From: a virus | Direction: 5' to 3' (one strand) | IMG/VR virus record: IMGVR_UViG_3300042473_000142 | Location: 1-29,667 of that record | DNA: 29,667 nucleotides | Shown: in pieces, positions 1 to 8,589 of the stretch | Layout: every line of letters starts with the position of its first letter | Position numbering within the stretch: position 1 is the first letter of the stretch | Notes under the pieces: generated by a model | The model's input: the letters and a program-made list of their open reading frames with translations, nothing else | Databases searched by the model: none | What the model was told of the DNA's origin: nothing | Made by a program: the position numbers and the translations under genes

Positions 1-3000
1 TATCAAAAAATTCTATATGTTTGTTTTTTATTGTTGTATAAACGTTTGTTATTAAATTTAAATTATCACCAGATAAATTATATATATTCGGTATATTATT
101 TGAATTCATAGACCCATCAGTTTCTGTTAACAATAAATTATATTGTCTGATATACTGTACATAATCTTGTTGTATTAGAACCAAATTATTAACGTTATTA
201 CTAACATTAGTGATAAAACTATCTTTCATTGTTGAAACATAAGTTTTAAGTTTATCACCAATTTCACGTATGTCTTTTTTTGTTATGTTATTTGAATTTA
301 ATTGAATTTGATTCATAAAACTATTACTATCGTTATTACTAGATATATCATCTAAAACTCGTTCGTAAAGTTTGTCTAATTTTTCTTCAATAGTTTTTGG
401 TTTTCCATAAATTGATATTGTTTCTGGTGTTCCGTACTCATTATAAGTTCCTATTGTATAATCTCTATCGTTAAATAGCGAATAAATAATACCAATATTT
501 GTTGTTTTTACTAATGTATTTGTTGTATCAATAACTGAATCAAAATACTCAACCGTTTTTTTCCAAAAATTATTTAAACTACTTGTATAATCTATTTCAG
601 TATCACTAAGTATATTCCCAATTGTACTACCACCTCTTTTTGGTATTTGGTTTTGTACTTGATTTACCGTAACTGGTGGTTGGTTTGATAATATTTTTTC
701 AACAACATATTTATCTCTCTCACTAACATCTTCTGTTGCTGTTGATCTTTCATCATAAATCTCAGTATTTGCATAAAAATTAAATGATAGTGCGTTTTGT
801 AATTCTTCAACAGGTTCTTTTAATCCGTGACCACCAATAAAATCAAAACTCATTGATACTTTAACAATCATTGGTTGTATACCAATACCTTCTGGGTTTA
901 AATCATATTTTGCGTCATCATAAGAAAACGACATACTATTTGGTACTATTTTACTATGGTAAAAGTCACCAACTCTTAACACCAAAATTGGTGGTGCACC
1001 AAATGATGTGTTTAATGCGTCATTATATTTTGGTCTACCATCAGCACCAATTATAGGAATTGTTTGTCCTGGTCTAACACATTGATTTAAAAATGTTAAA
1101 CGTGAATTCAAACCCTCTGGTGTCATTGAGTGGAACGCTGGGTGAAAATGTTTTATTTTGTCTTTAATAGATTGGTAAATCATTGGGTCACTATCTTTAA
1201 TAACCTCAAAATAGTCACACTCTGAAAATAAGTGACGTAATACCTTTTTAGATATACCATCTTTTATTTTTTGTTCAATTGTTGTATTTGGTGTTGGTTT
1301 AATAGTGTCACTTGGTTTTGTTTTAACCTCTGCAACGTCTATTGTTGTTGTTGTTGTGGTTTGACTCCCTCCACCACCACCATCTGGTGTTTTTTCTGGT
1401 GGTTGTTGTGCTGTAATATTTTTAATTATAACACGTCTACACGCCATCGCTGGTATTGAGTAAATTTCTGCATTTACCGTAGTTTTAAACGTGTTTCCTG
1501 TTTTTTCTTGTACGTTTGAATTACAATTTATTGCTGAAGATAATATACCTTGTGTGTTGTCATTATTAACAACTGTTTGTGTTTCACTGTCCTTTGTACT
1601 TGTTTTTGGTATTGAGATTTCTTCACCTTTAGGATCTTCAGTGATTTTTATTTTATTATTAGTGATATAATCGTTAAAAGAAACACCATTAGTATCCTGT
1701 TTTGTTTTTAACCATTTTTTTACTGAGTCAATTCTTCGTTTTGATAATTTTTCATTATATCCTGTTGACGCAACAGCTGAAGCGGATCCTTGTAAATCAA
1801 TTGTAACATTACCACCTTTTGACAAGATATCACCAAGTTGTTTTATTAAATCATTATTGATGACATCGTAATTACCTTTCACAACTTGTGTAAAAAAATC
1901 ACTAATCCCATCTTTAGAAAATTCTGTTGTTCCATTGTCAATATAAACTTTTGTTGGTGCCGTAGATTGATATACCGATTCTCTACCAACATATTGTGAG
2001 TACCACGAATCATATGGTTGACTAGCGGTAATTGATGTACTATTTTTACATTCGGGACAATCATTATCAAAATAAAACCCATAACCAACAAATTTGGTTA
2101 GGTCAACAGACTGTAATTCATTTGATGTATCATTTTTTGTTTCAGCTACTTGAGGTGTGTCATCAACAACTGCGTTGGCGTCACCTTTAGTACCACCACC
2201 AGATTGTTGATCTTTTGGTATTTCCAGTGCAACTTGACCCAATTCTTCGGATGTTAATCTAGGGTTATTTAATATTTGTTGATACGTATATAAATCCCTA
2301 GTTGGTATTGTGTTAAATTTAATTCCCAATTCATATAAGTCATATTTTAAACAACCAGCAAAAAACGAGTCCATCATTGAATTTAATTTATCCGAATCAA
2401 CATTTTTTAATTGTTTTTGTACAATTGTGTTCATAACTGCGGGATGATCCACAATTATTTTCCAACTAATTGAACCTTTTCTTGTTGTATTTTTATAAGT
2501 ATATATTGGTTCTGGTCTACCCAAAAATGATGTTGAATTAAAAGACGGTGTGCTTTCATCTGAAAACGTTAAGTCGTATGGTGGAAACCACATTACTCGT
2601 CCCCCATTAGCACCTCTTTCACAAACAGGTAATTCGTCATATGTATAACCAGGTCTATCTGATGTTCTCCACGCTAAATTCTCAATTGAGAACATATATT
2701 TTTTTACTTTATTATCTACAATGTTTGTTGATCCTGGTATTTTTAATGGGGCAATATTTAAATTATATGTTTTATCAAACACAGAGTGTGAAAACTTACG
2801 ACCTTCTTGTGTGATACCATCTGTTTTTTGTAAATCACCATATGTATAATACGGTGTGTCTTTAGTAAATACACGACAATATTCAATACCTTCTTCATTA
2901 CCATCTGAATCATTTTTATATGATAAAACTTGAGACCCTTTTGTTAATTCTTTATACCCGTCATTAAAAACCTTTGATACTTGGTTGATTGCATTCCCTA

Positions 3001-4504
3001 CGTGTTTTAATCTTGATTGACCATTAACCTTATCCGCGGATTCAACCAATCTTTGTGTTTGATCTAATATTGAACCCTCTTTAAATGGGGTTTCGGTTGA
3101 TTGATATCGTGCATAGTCGGCTCTAATTGATTCAAAACCAATGTCCAATGTTGTTGTTTTACCACCCTTACCTTGTTTAAATCCGGCATTATCTTTGTAT
3201 TTAGGTGATGTCCAAACAAATTGTCCTGAAATACCACCACCATCAGTAACTGATTTACCCTTTAGACCATTTACGATTCTATTTTCATTACCCTCATATA
3301 GAATACCTAATTCTTGTGGTCCATAAACGATTGTGTTTATTTGTCTTCCGTTAGGTCCTACGGGTATTTGATTTGCTGGTGAATCTATTTGTGACGGCTC
3401 AGCGTTCGGACTTCCGACGTAATAACCATCAGTATTTGGTTTGTCGGAATCTAACAAACGATCAATACCTGTTGTTATACTTTGTAGTATTCCCCTTGAA
3501 TATTTTGGTCTGTATTTATTATAATCTAATGTTGAAAATAAAATTGATCTCTGACCATTACCAGTATTAGCGACAAATGTTTCAGATGGATTTCTATATA
3601 CATCTAAAATTGGACCTAATAAACCACCAGTTAAAGCGTTACCAACGTTTAGTGCTTTTTCAAGTAATGGTGATTGTATGTTCGTATCATTAAAATAATC
3701 GCCAGGAATTGTTGAAACAGGGAAATATGTTCCTGACATTCTTGATGCAAAAGACGCGGCTGCGGCAATTGGGTTTTCTGGTTGTGTGATTGTCCAATTT
3801 TTTTCAATAAATGGTTCTTTACCTGTTGCAACCAATGACGCACTAAACGGGTCTTGTAATGAATCCAAATTTACACGACCGATTGTGTTTTTTCTAACTT
3901 GTTCGGCAATTCTCTCGTCAAACGCACTTTTTAATTGTTGCGCACCAATCTTCGCTAAATATGTATCTTGTGATAATGGTCCGTTTGATCCTGTAGGATT
4001 GTTATTAAATACTAAATCATATGTGCTATATGTTGAGGTAACGAATGACGATGGATCCCAATATGGTTTATATAGTTTTGGACTTCCTACAACGTCTGTT
4101 ATCACAACTAAATCACTATACCCACCTTCTGGTCCATATATGTTTTGGATATATGCCGCATCAATAAAAAATTCATTTATTAAATCAAGATTAGTATCGT
4201 TGGGGTTGTATGGTCCCGAATTTGAATCTACTGGATATGGTGCACCTGGTAACGAATATTTACCATTAAACCCACCTTCAGGTCCAAATTCATTTAATGG
4301 ATATAAAGTATTCGCAAAATTATTTGTTGATATTAACGTGTCAGGAGAGTCAATAACACTACTAACAGTTAAGTTTGTTTCATAATTAATGTTTGTTGTT
4401 GGTCCGGAAAACGTACCTGGAACCGAATATGGTTTTAAGTTTCTAGAAATTAATTGATTTCTAAAACTTGATGAATTAACAAATGATAAAACGCTTTCGG
4501 CCAT
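1..4504 (-). CDS. Very large baseplate/tail structural protein with internal OmpA-like domain (3' end beyond window)
   Basis: One uninterrupted frame of about 1,501 codons runs from the ATG at 4504 to the left edge without a stop, so the C-terminus is missing. The start MAESVLSFVN is preceded by TATTTAT 15 nt upstream. About residues 852-935 resemble an OmpA/MotB C-terminal domain: VYIDNGTTEF, then a strand VTIDLQGSAS, then YNEKLSKRRIDSVKKWL. The Arg-rich helix is conserved, but the usual GHTD is GSAS, so the Asp that binds peptidoglycan is absent. A six-Thr tract follows near residue 1050. About residues 1150-1260 (ILVLRVGDFYHSKIVP, then DLNPEGIGIQPMI) look like a compact phage baseplate domain. 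The gene lies directly downstream of the tape measure gene, where baseplate genes are expected. The structural role is inferred from context; the OmpA-like match is from visible motifs. I do not recognise the exact T4 counterpart. Confidence 0.7.
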   Translation of the reverse strand, partial: MAESVLSFVNSSSFRNQLISRNLKPYSVPGTFSGPTTNINYETNLTVSSVIDSPDTLISTNNFANTLYPLNEFGPEGGFNGKYSLPGAPYPVDSNSGPYNPNDTNLDLINEFFIDAAYIQNIYGPEGGYSDLVVITDVVGSPKLYKPYWDPSSFVTSTYSTYDLVFNNNPTGSNGPLSQDTYLAKIGAQQLKSAFDERIAEQVRKNTIGRVNLDSLQDPFSASLVATGKEPFIEKNWTITQPENPIAAAASFASRMSGTYFPVSTIPGDYFNDTNIQSPLLEKALNVGNALTGGLLGPILDVYRNPSETFVANTGNGQRSILFSTLDYNKYRPKYSRGILQSITTGIDRLLDSDKPNTDGYYVGSPNAEPSQIDSPANQIPVGPNGRQINTIVYGPQELGILYEGNENRIVNGLKGKSVTDGGGISGQFVWTSPKYKDNAGFKQGKGGKTTTLDIGFESIRADYARYQSTETPFKEGSILDQTQRLVESADKVNGQSRLKHVGNAINQVSKVFNDGYKELTKGSQVLSYKNDSDGNEEGIEYCRVFTKDTPYYTYGDLQKTDGITQEGRKFSHSVFDKTYNLNIAPLKIPGSTNIVDNKVKKYMFSIENLAWRTSDRPGYTYDELPVCERGANGGRVMWFPPYDLTFSDESTPSFNSTSFLGRPEPIYTYKNTTRKGSISWKIIVDHPAVMNTIVQKQLKNVDSDKLNSMMDSFFAGCLKYDLYELGIKFNTIPTRDLYTYQQILNNPRLTSEELGQVALEIPKDQQSGGGTKGDANAVVDDTPQVAETKNDTSNELQSVDLTKFVGYGFYFDNDCPECKNSTSITASQPYDSWYSQYVGRESVYQSTAPTKVYIDNGTTEFSKDGISDFFTQVVKGNYDVINNDLIKQLGDILSKGGNVTIDLQGSASAVASTGYNEKLSKRRIDSVKKWLKTKQDTNGVSFNDYITNNKIKITEDPKGEEISIPKTSTKDSETQTVVNNDNTQGILSSAINCNSNVQEKTGNTFKTTVNAEIYSIPAMACRRVIIKNITAQQPPEKTPDGGGGGSQTTTTTTIDVAEVKTKPSDTIKPTPNTTIEQKIKDGISKKVLRHLFSECDYFEVIKDSDPMIYQSIKDKIKHFHPAFHSMTPEGLNSRLTFLNQCVRPGQTIPIIGADGRPKYNDALNTSFGAPPILVLRVGDFYHSKIVPNSMSFSYDDAKYDLNPEGIGIQPMIVKVSMSFDFIGGHGLKEPVEELQNALSFNFYANTEIYDERSTATEDVSERDKYVVEKILSNQPPVTVNQVQNQIPKRGGSTIGNILSDTEIDYTSSLNNFWKKTVEYFDSVIDTTNTLVKTTNIGIIYSLFNDRDYTIGTYNEYGTPETISIYGKPKTIEEKLDKLYERVLDDISSNNDSNSFMNQIQLNSNNITKKDIREIGDKLKTYVSTMKDSFITNVSNNVNNLVLIQQDYVQYIRQYNLLLTETDGSMNSNNIPNIYNLSGDNLNLITNVYTTIKNKHIEFFD
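1343..1360 (-). repeat. Six-threonine codon tract in the baseplate gene
   Basis: ACC followed by five ACA encodes TTTTTT between a GGGGSQ linker and IDVAEVK, near residue 1050. Same type of tract as in the sheath and BppU-like genes. Confidence 0.8.
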
Positions 4505-4519
4505 TCTTGTATTTTATTA

Positions 4520-4526
4520 ATAAATA
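4520..4526 (-). promoter_or_regulatory. TATTTAT upstream motif
   Basis: TATTTAT followed by TAATAAAATA lies 15 nt before the ATG of the large baseplate gene. The same TATTTATTAATAAAA core precedes the sheath gene and the BppU-like gene, which supports a shared late signal. Confidence 0.4.
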
Positions 4527-4564
4527 CAATTTTTATTGTTTTTTTATGATGTTATTTTTGATTA

Positions 4565-6499
4565 CTAGTTTTGATTAGGATTATATTTAGTAACAACATC
4601 ATAAATAATTCTTCTCATTTCTGGGCTGTTTTCAAATTTATCCTTTAGTATTTTTACTATTTCATTTTTTTGCTCTTCCGTTAAATTTTTTAATGACCCA
4701 TCAGAATTTGTTAAATCAACTGTTGTTCTATTTTCAAAGTTAACATTGTTTGTTTGTATTTGGTTTAAATTTCCTGTAGAAATTGAAGGATCAATGTTAT
4801 TAGACATAACCCCAGGTTTAACTTCTGGTACACCACTAAAACCAGCATAGGTCTTTTGTGCGTTTTCAACGGTATCTACTCCGGTCTTTTTAAGTGCGAT
4901 TAAACCTGCCTTTTCAATATCAACCAATGTGTTTTGAAAATTTGTGAAAAAATCTTTAAATGAAGTACCGAATTCTGCGAGTGTTTCTGGTGTTAATCCT
5001 TCTGTTACTAGTTTTACAACATTCTGTTCTAAACCACCCACTAATTTTTGACCACCCTCTCTTATACCACTAGCCTTTTGTTTTCCAATAACATTTTTTG
5101 ATACCGCTTCACGAGTACCTAAATTAAGATCTGCCAGTCTTTGAATCGCTGGTATACTAGCAGCCCCATAACCCACAGCTTTAGCACCACCTGAGGTGTT
5201 TGCTACAATAGTTTCTAGCGCTGTTAATTGGTCTACAGCTAATTCTTCTGCTGTTTTATTTTGATTTGCTTGATCTTTTCGTAATTCATTAAGTTGGTCC
5301 ACTGTTAAATCTTCAACTGCGACGGAGTCCATTTCACCAGTTTTATCATTCATCAATTGTATAACACCTTTGCCGTCTTTCATTTGTGACATATTGGCAA
5401 TTAATGTTTTATCTTCCTCACTAGCCGCAAAACTTGGGAATTTAATCTGTTTTAATTTCATATCAAAATCAGATGACTTAATCGCCATATTAGCAAGTTC
5501 ACTAGCGCTCATTCCCATAGCTTCCGCAACCTCACGCATTTGTAATTTAGCACCTGGTAAGATCTCAAATCCAGTACCATCCGCTTTTAATCTTGTGAAT
5601 TGTTGAGCAACTTTTGTCATCTCACTACCCAATCTTTCAGGATTGTTCATTGCCAAATCCATTGCGTTTAATGGATCTAATAATTCCGTAGATGTAACAC
5701 CAAGTCGTTGTAATGCTGATGAAAATTCAATTGCACTTTCAGGGTTTAATAGTTTTTCAGCTTTATTTAACACACTTTCCATGTTAACACCCATTATCGC
5801 AGAACTAGCGACCATTTTTGCTAATCCCTGTACACCATTTTGGAAATTAAAAAGATTTAAGTTTTTTAAATTTGTAACAACACCGCCAGTAACCTCTTTA
5901 ACATTAACACCAACACTTTTTGCGATATTAGCAACAGCTGCCATCTCGTTACCAACATCAGATAATTGAACTCCAACACCTTGGAAACCCGTAACTAACG
6001 TGCCGATATCTTCACCTGTAAACTTAGCAGTAGCACCTAATTCCACAATGGTTTCACTAGCAAGGATTGTGTTTGTTTTAAGTGCTTGAGGAATAGCTGT
6101 GATATTAGCTAGTGCCGCATCTTCGTTAAAACCAAGTTTCATTAACTCTGGTACGGTATCAGCAATTGTCGTTCTGAGTTCGGAGGCTCTTGCTCTGCCG
6201 ATACCCATTTGATTACCAAATTGTTGGGCACTATTTATTAGTTCGTTAACGTTGTCGTTAACAGAAATAAAAGAAGTACCTACATCTGACGCACCTTTTT
6301 TAAGATCCACAAGGACACCTTCAAAATCTAATGGTCCTTGACCTTTTAGCACACCACTAGGTGGTGTTGATGTATTTGAACTTTTTTTACCCTCGTTTAG
6401 CGCCCCGGCATACACTTCTTCAACGCGAGTTTTTTCCTCTGAAGTTAATGAATCCCAGGTTTTACCAAATAGTTTTGCGGCGCCGTCTTTTTTACCCAT
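4565..6499 (-). CDS. Tail tape measure-like protein (short)
   Basis: 644 residues, rich in Ala, Asn and Leu, largely helical, ending in TAG. The N-terminus (MGKKDGAAKLFGKTWDSLTSEE) leads into a Pro/Ser linker. About residues 90-330 read like the core of tape measure proteins, with Ala/Gly-rich helices such as ELGATAKFTGEDIGTLVTGF and EMAAVANIAKSVGVNVKEV. Its position supports the call: it directly follows the chaperone pair at 7436-6524, matching the chaperone / frameshifted chaperone / tape measure order of tailed phages. If it is the sole tape measure, about 0.15 nm per residue predicts a tail near 95 nm; that is an inference. I see no lysozyme or peptidase motif. An alternative is another helical tail or baseplate hub protein. 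Confidence 0.72.
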   Translation of the reverse strand: MGKKDGAAKLFGKTWDSLTSEEKTRVEEVYAGALNEGKKSSNTSTPPSGVLKGQGPLDFEGVLVDLKKGASDVGTSFISVNDNVNELINSAQQFGNQMGIGRARASELRTTIADTVPELMKLGFNEDAALANITAIPQALKTNTILASETIVELGATAKFTGEDIGTLVTGFQGVGVQLSDVGNEMAAVANIAKSVGVNVKEVTGGVVTNLKNLNLFNFQNGVQGLAKMVASSAIMGVNMESVLNKAEKLLNPESAIEFSSALQRLGVTSTELLDPLNAMDLAMNNPERLGSEMTKVAQQFTRLKADGTGFEILPGAKLQMREVAEAMGMSASELANMAIKSSDFDMKLKQIKFPSFAASEEDKTLIANMSQMKDGKGVIQLMNDKTGEMDSVAVEDLTVDQLNELRKDQANQNKTAEELAVDQLTALETIVANTSGGAKAVGYGAASIPAIQRLADLNLGTREAVSKNVIGKQKASGIREGGQKLVGGLEQNVVKLVTEGLTPETLAEFGTSFKDFFTNFQNTLVDIEKAGLIALKKTGVDTVENAQKTYAGFSGVPEVKPGVMSNNIDPSISTGNLNQIQTNNVNFENRTTVDLTNSDGSLKNLTEEQKNEIVKILKDKFENSPEMRRIIYDVVTKYNPNQN

Positions 6500-6511
6500 T
6501 GTTTTTATTGT

Positions 6512-6518
6512 ATAAATA
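6512..6518 (-). promoter_or_regulatory. TATTTAT upstream motif
   Basis: TATTTAT followed by ACAATAAAAACA lies 12 nt before the ATG of the tape measure gene. There is no Shine-Dalgarno sequence. Confidence 0.35.
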
Positions 6519-6523
6519 CTTTA

Positions 6524-6718
6524 TTAACCAATTTTATTTGGGTTTGCGTCGTCAATCATTTTTTGTATTAAATACTTACGAGCATACGTTGGGACTTTTA
6601 AAAATTCACTATATTGCATATGTAAGGATTTAGATAAATAAAAAAATTCATCTAACATATGTTGTGAGTACTTAGAAGAAAGGCCGAAAAAATTCCACCC
6701 CAAAGTTGATTTCAACAT
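6524..6718 (-). CDS. Small tail assembly chaperone partner (gp51-like / frameshift extension)
   Basis: About 64 residues if started at the ATG at 6718; a TTG lies one codon upstream. It overlaps the last ~47 nt of the preceding gene in the +1 (equivalently -2) frame. The product has aromatic and basic helices (FFYLSKSLHMQYSEFLKVPT, ARKYLIQKMIDD). That is the pattern of short phage proteins in which a YSE-(x)-P motif is followed by a basic K-x-L-I segment, as in T4 gp51-like and GT-type extensions. It sits directly between the gp26-like gene and the tape measure gene. It could be translated alone by coupling, or as a C-terminal extension of the upstream protein through the T6 run at 6687-6692. 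It is too well placed and too unlike a random frame to be a shadow. The exact function is uncertain. Confidence 0.6.
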   Translation of the reverse strand: MLKSTLGWNFFGLSSKYSQHMLDEFFYLSKSLHMQYSEFLKVPTYARKYLIQKMIDDANPNKIG

Positions 6719-7436
6719 CAACTTTTTCTCCAGACGGGGCTATTACTGTTTTTTTAAGATCTAATTTAGGTTCATTTTCTTTCATAAACGATCTGATGAA
6801 TTTTGAGTCTCTAATCGGCATTGTTTGTACAAATGTTGATATTTGATTACCATCAGTACTACCATTTAACTCAACAATCATTTTTGACAACCTCGTTGTA
6901 ACTATTGGCGCATTATATCCTGTTGGGTATAAATTAACAATGTTATCAATTTCCATTGTGTCTGTTAAACTTAATAACTTTAGTTTTACTTGTGTGTTTG
7001 AAACTGGTAGTGTGACGCTAAACAATCCATTTTCATCTGGTTGGAATACCGGTTTAACGATATTTAACTCATCTAACATAATTGATGTCTCAAAACGTTT
7101 ACTTGTTTTTGGATCTGTAACAATAATATTATATTCTGGACCAAAAGAAGTGTTTCTCAAAAACAATAGTATCGCCTCAACATCACCTTCCAACAATTCT
7201 TCAGGTCTAATTTCTCGTTCATAAAGTTTATTTCTTAATAACGGAATAATTATTGATTCTTTAATTGTTTTGGCACCATCAATATTGACTAGTATGTTTT
7301 CGTCTGATGCGGTTAAATAACCAACTTTAACATTTTTCTTTTTTGATTTATAAAAAATACCACCAGACGGTAATGGTACCACATCGTGTGGTAAATTAAA
7401 ATCCATTTGACCGTGAGTAACTAAATCTTGTTCCAT
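6672..7436 (-). CDS. Tail assembly chaperone / T4 gp26-like baseplate hub protein
   Basis: 254 residues, start ATG at 7436. The N-terminal third has the layout of the T4 gp26 / T4_baseplate family: LPSGGIFY, then KVGYLTASDENIL, then a helix with LLRNKLYEREIRPEELLEGD, then AILLFLRNTSFGPEYNIIVT. Known members are cytoplasmic or hub proteins that act in tail assembly before the tape measure protein is used. Here the gene stands two places before the tape measure gene, and its 3' end overlaps a short +1-frame partner, the classic arrangement of lambda-type G/GT chaperones. The last codons GAA TTT TTT CGG CCT contain a T6 run followed by a CGG codon that is probably rare in this AT-rich genome. 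The family call rests on motif memory and gene order. Confidence 0.6.
   Translation of the reverse strand: MEQDLVTHGQMDFNLPHDVVPLPSGGIFYKSKKKNVKVGYLTASDENILVNIDGAKTIKESIIIPLLRNKLYEREIRPEELLEGDVEAILLFLRNTSFGPEYNIIVTDPKTSKRFETSIMLDELNIVKPVFQPDENGLFSVTLPVSNTQVKLKLLSLTDTMEIDNIVNLYPTGYNAPIVTTRLSKMIVELNGSTDGNQISTFVQTMPIRDSKFIRSFMKENEPKLDLKKTVIAPSGEKVDVEINFGVEFFRPFF
6684..6695 (-). promoter_or_regulatory. Candidate programmed frameshift site
   Basis: The minus-strand sequence GAATTTTTTCGG lies in the overlap of the two chaperone frames. In the upstream frame it reads GAA TTT TTT CGG. A +1 slip moves tRNA-Phe from TTT to TTC; a -2 slip re-pairs it on TTT. Both lead into the downstream frame. Confidence 0.45.
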
Positions 7437-7633
7437 AATTTTTTATTAAAAATATAAAAATGAAATATGAATTTTTAAATAGTTTTGTTAATATTTTTTG
7501 CAAATAAAAATTTTTCTATTTACTTTAACTTATTTTGAAATTATATATATAATATAACTTACTTAATAATAACTAAAATATAACTTAACTATTAATTAAT
7601 AACTTTAATATAAACTAATTTAATATATAATAA
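7437..7633. other. Extremely AT-rich intergenic stretch with iterated ATATAACTTA-like units
   Basis: 197 bp with almost no G or C separates the HAD gene from the gp26-like gene. Between about 7555 and 7640 short units recur with variation: AATATAACTTACT, AATAACTAAAATATAACTTA, AATAACTTTAATATAAACTA, AATATATAATAACTAA. No credible gene is present on either strand. It could be a promoter region, an unwinding element or a protein-binding cluster. No single role is shown. Confidence 0.4.
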
Positions 7634-8452
7634 CTAATACTTTACCTTATTACCACCTGAAGTTAAGTATGTTTGTAATATATTATCTTTCTTTTTATCA
7701 AAATGTGTTTTCATTTTCTCTACGTTTCTAATATCGTCATCTGAAAATCCAATATTTGGTGTGAAGTAATTACTAATTTTATTCTTCATAAAGGCTTTTT
7801 TCTGTAACCTATGTGATAATAATTTAATGTATCTAACAAAGGTCTCCATTGCGTCAATCTTTCCTTGTTCTGGATTTATTGCGGAACCGTCACCAAACGA
7901 CACTGGGTGAAACCTACACAAGTCTAAGTACGATCTAATCAACTCATCATTAGAAAGTAATACCTCATCAGCCAACTCTCTATATTTTTTTAAGTTCCTA
8001 ATAAGTTTTGAAGAATTTAAACCGTGTTTATTTAATTTAATTAAACGATAAACGGCTTCTTTTAATATTATTGGTGTATGACCTCTTGCTGTTATTATTG
8101 CAAAAACAGAACCATTATTAATTGCTTCCACAAAATCAAACCAAGCAGGACCTGTTTGTGCGACCATTGAATCACGTAAAAAGTTTTTGTCACCTGTGAC
8201 TTTAAAATCTCTGAATGGATTGTCGTCAAAGTCAACAATAGTAATGTTGTTATAGTTAAACGGTATCACACCAATTTCGGTTCTGTGTTCGGCGAAGTCC
8301 TCTGTTGACATACCAACACTATTACCATTTTTATCTTTAAGGTAAATCTTTGTTGGCATAAACATAAGGTTGTCATCCCAATCAAATGCGTAGTATTTCA
8401 TAATTGGGTTTGACTTGTCGTCTACCATCTCTGTTAAGATTTTTTTAATCAT
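7634..8452 (-). CDS. HAD-superfamily phosphatase-like protein
   Basis: 272 residues from the ATG at 8452; an in-frame TTG at 8473 would add seven residues. HAD motif I is YYAFDWDDNLMF, with D24 as likely nucleophile and D26 as acid/base. Motif II is the Thr in FAIITARGH near residue 121. The acidic motif is IGFSDDDIRNV near residue 235. A cap-like insertion contains TIVDFDDNPFRDF. HAD enzymes of this kind remove phosphate from nucleotides, polynucleotide ends or small molecules; the substrate cannot be read from sequence. It lies between the sheath and tail chaperone genes, an odd place for an enzyme, and is transcribed with them. The first residues, MIKKILTEM, include L-T-E and loosely resemble the leaders of the 15.6-19.1 kb array, a weak similarity. 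A polynucleotide 3'-phosphatase-like role is one option. Confidence 0.8.
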   Translation of the reverse strand: MIKKILTEMVDDKSNPIMKYYAFDWDDNLMFMPTKIYLKDKNGNSVGMSTEDFAEHRTEIGVIPFNYNNITIVDFDDNPFRDFKVTGDKNFLRDSMVAQTGPAWFDFVEAINNGSVFAIITARGHTPIILKEAVYRLIKLNKHGLNSSKLIRNLKKYRELADEVLLSNDELIRSYLDLCRFHPVSFGDGSAINPEQGKIDAMETFVRYIKLLSHRLQKKAFMKNKISNYFTPNIGFSDDDIRNVEKMKTHFDKKKDNILQTYLTSGGNKVKY

Positions 8453-8537
8453 AATTCTATTTTTACTTGACAAAGTTATAATTTTTTATTTAACTAACAA
8501 CATTTTTTTAAAAAAAAGTTACATAAAAGTCTAAAAC

Positions 8538-8567
8538 AAAAAAAGTCCCCCAAAAAATTTGGAGGAC
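8538..8567 (-). terminator. Rho-independent terminator after the tail sheath gene
   Basis: On the minus strand GTCCTCCAAA pairs with TTTGGGGGAC (10 bp including one G-T) around a three-base TTT loop and is followed by seven T. It begins 23 nt after the sheath stop codon. It is the strongest terminator in the window and separates the sheath transcript from the HAD gene. Confidence 0.9.
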
Positions 8568-8589
8568 CTCATCATTTTATTTTAATCTA

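Noticed and set aside
3786-4385. Open frame of 199 codons on the plus strand
   Set aside because: It is antisense to the continuous baseplate frame, which has a clear start, domains and frame continuity. The plus-strand product has no recognisable domain; AT-rich coding DNA yields such frames easily.
4505-4564. GTATTT...AAATAC inverted repeat as a terminator
   Set aside because: A/T-only stem without a T-run of proper length; better explained as the TATTTATTAATAAAATAC upstream motif.
5370-5969. Two plus-strand frames opposite the tape measure gene
   Set aside because: Antisense shadows with skewed composition and no start-site motif; the minus-strand frame fits the tape measure context.
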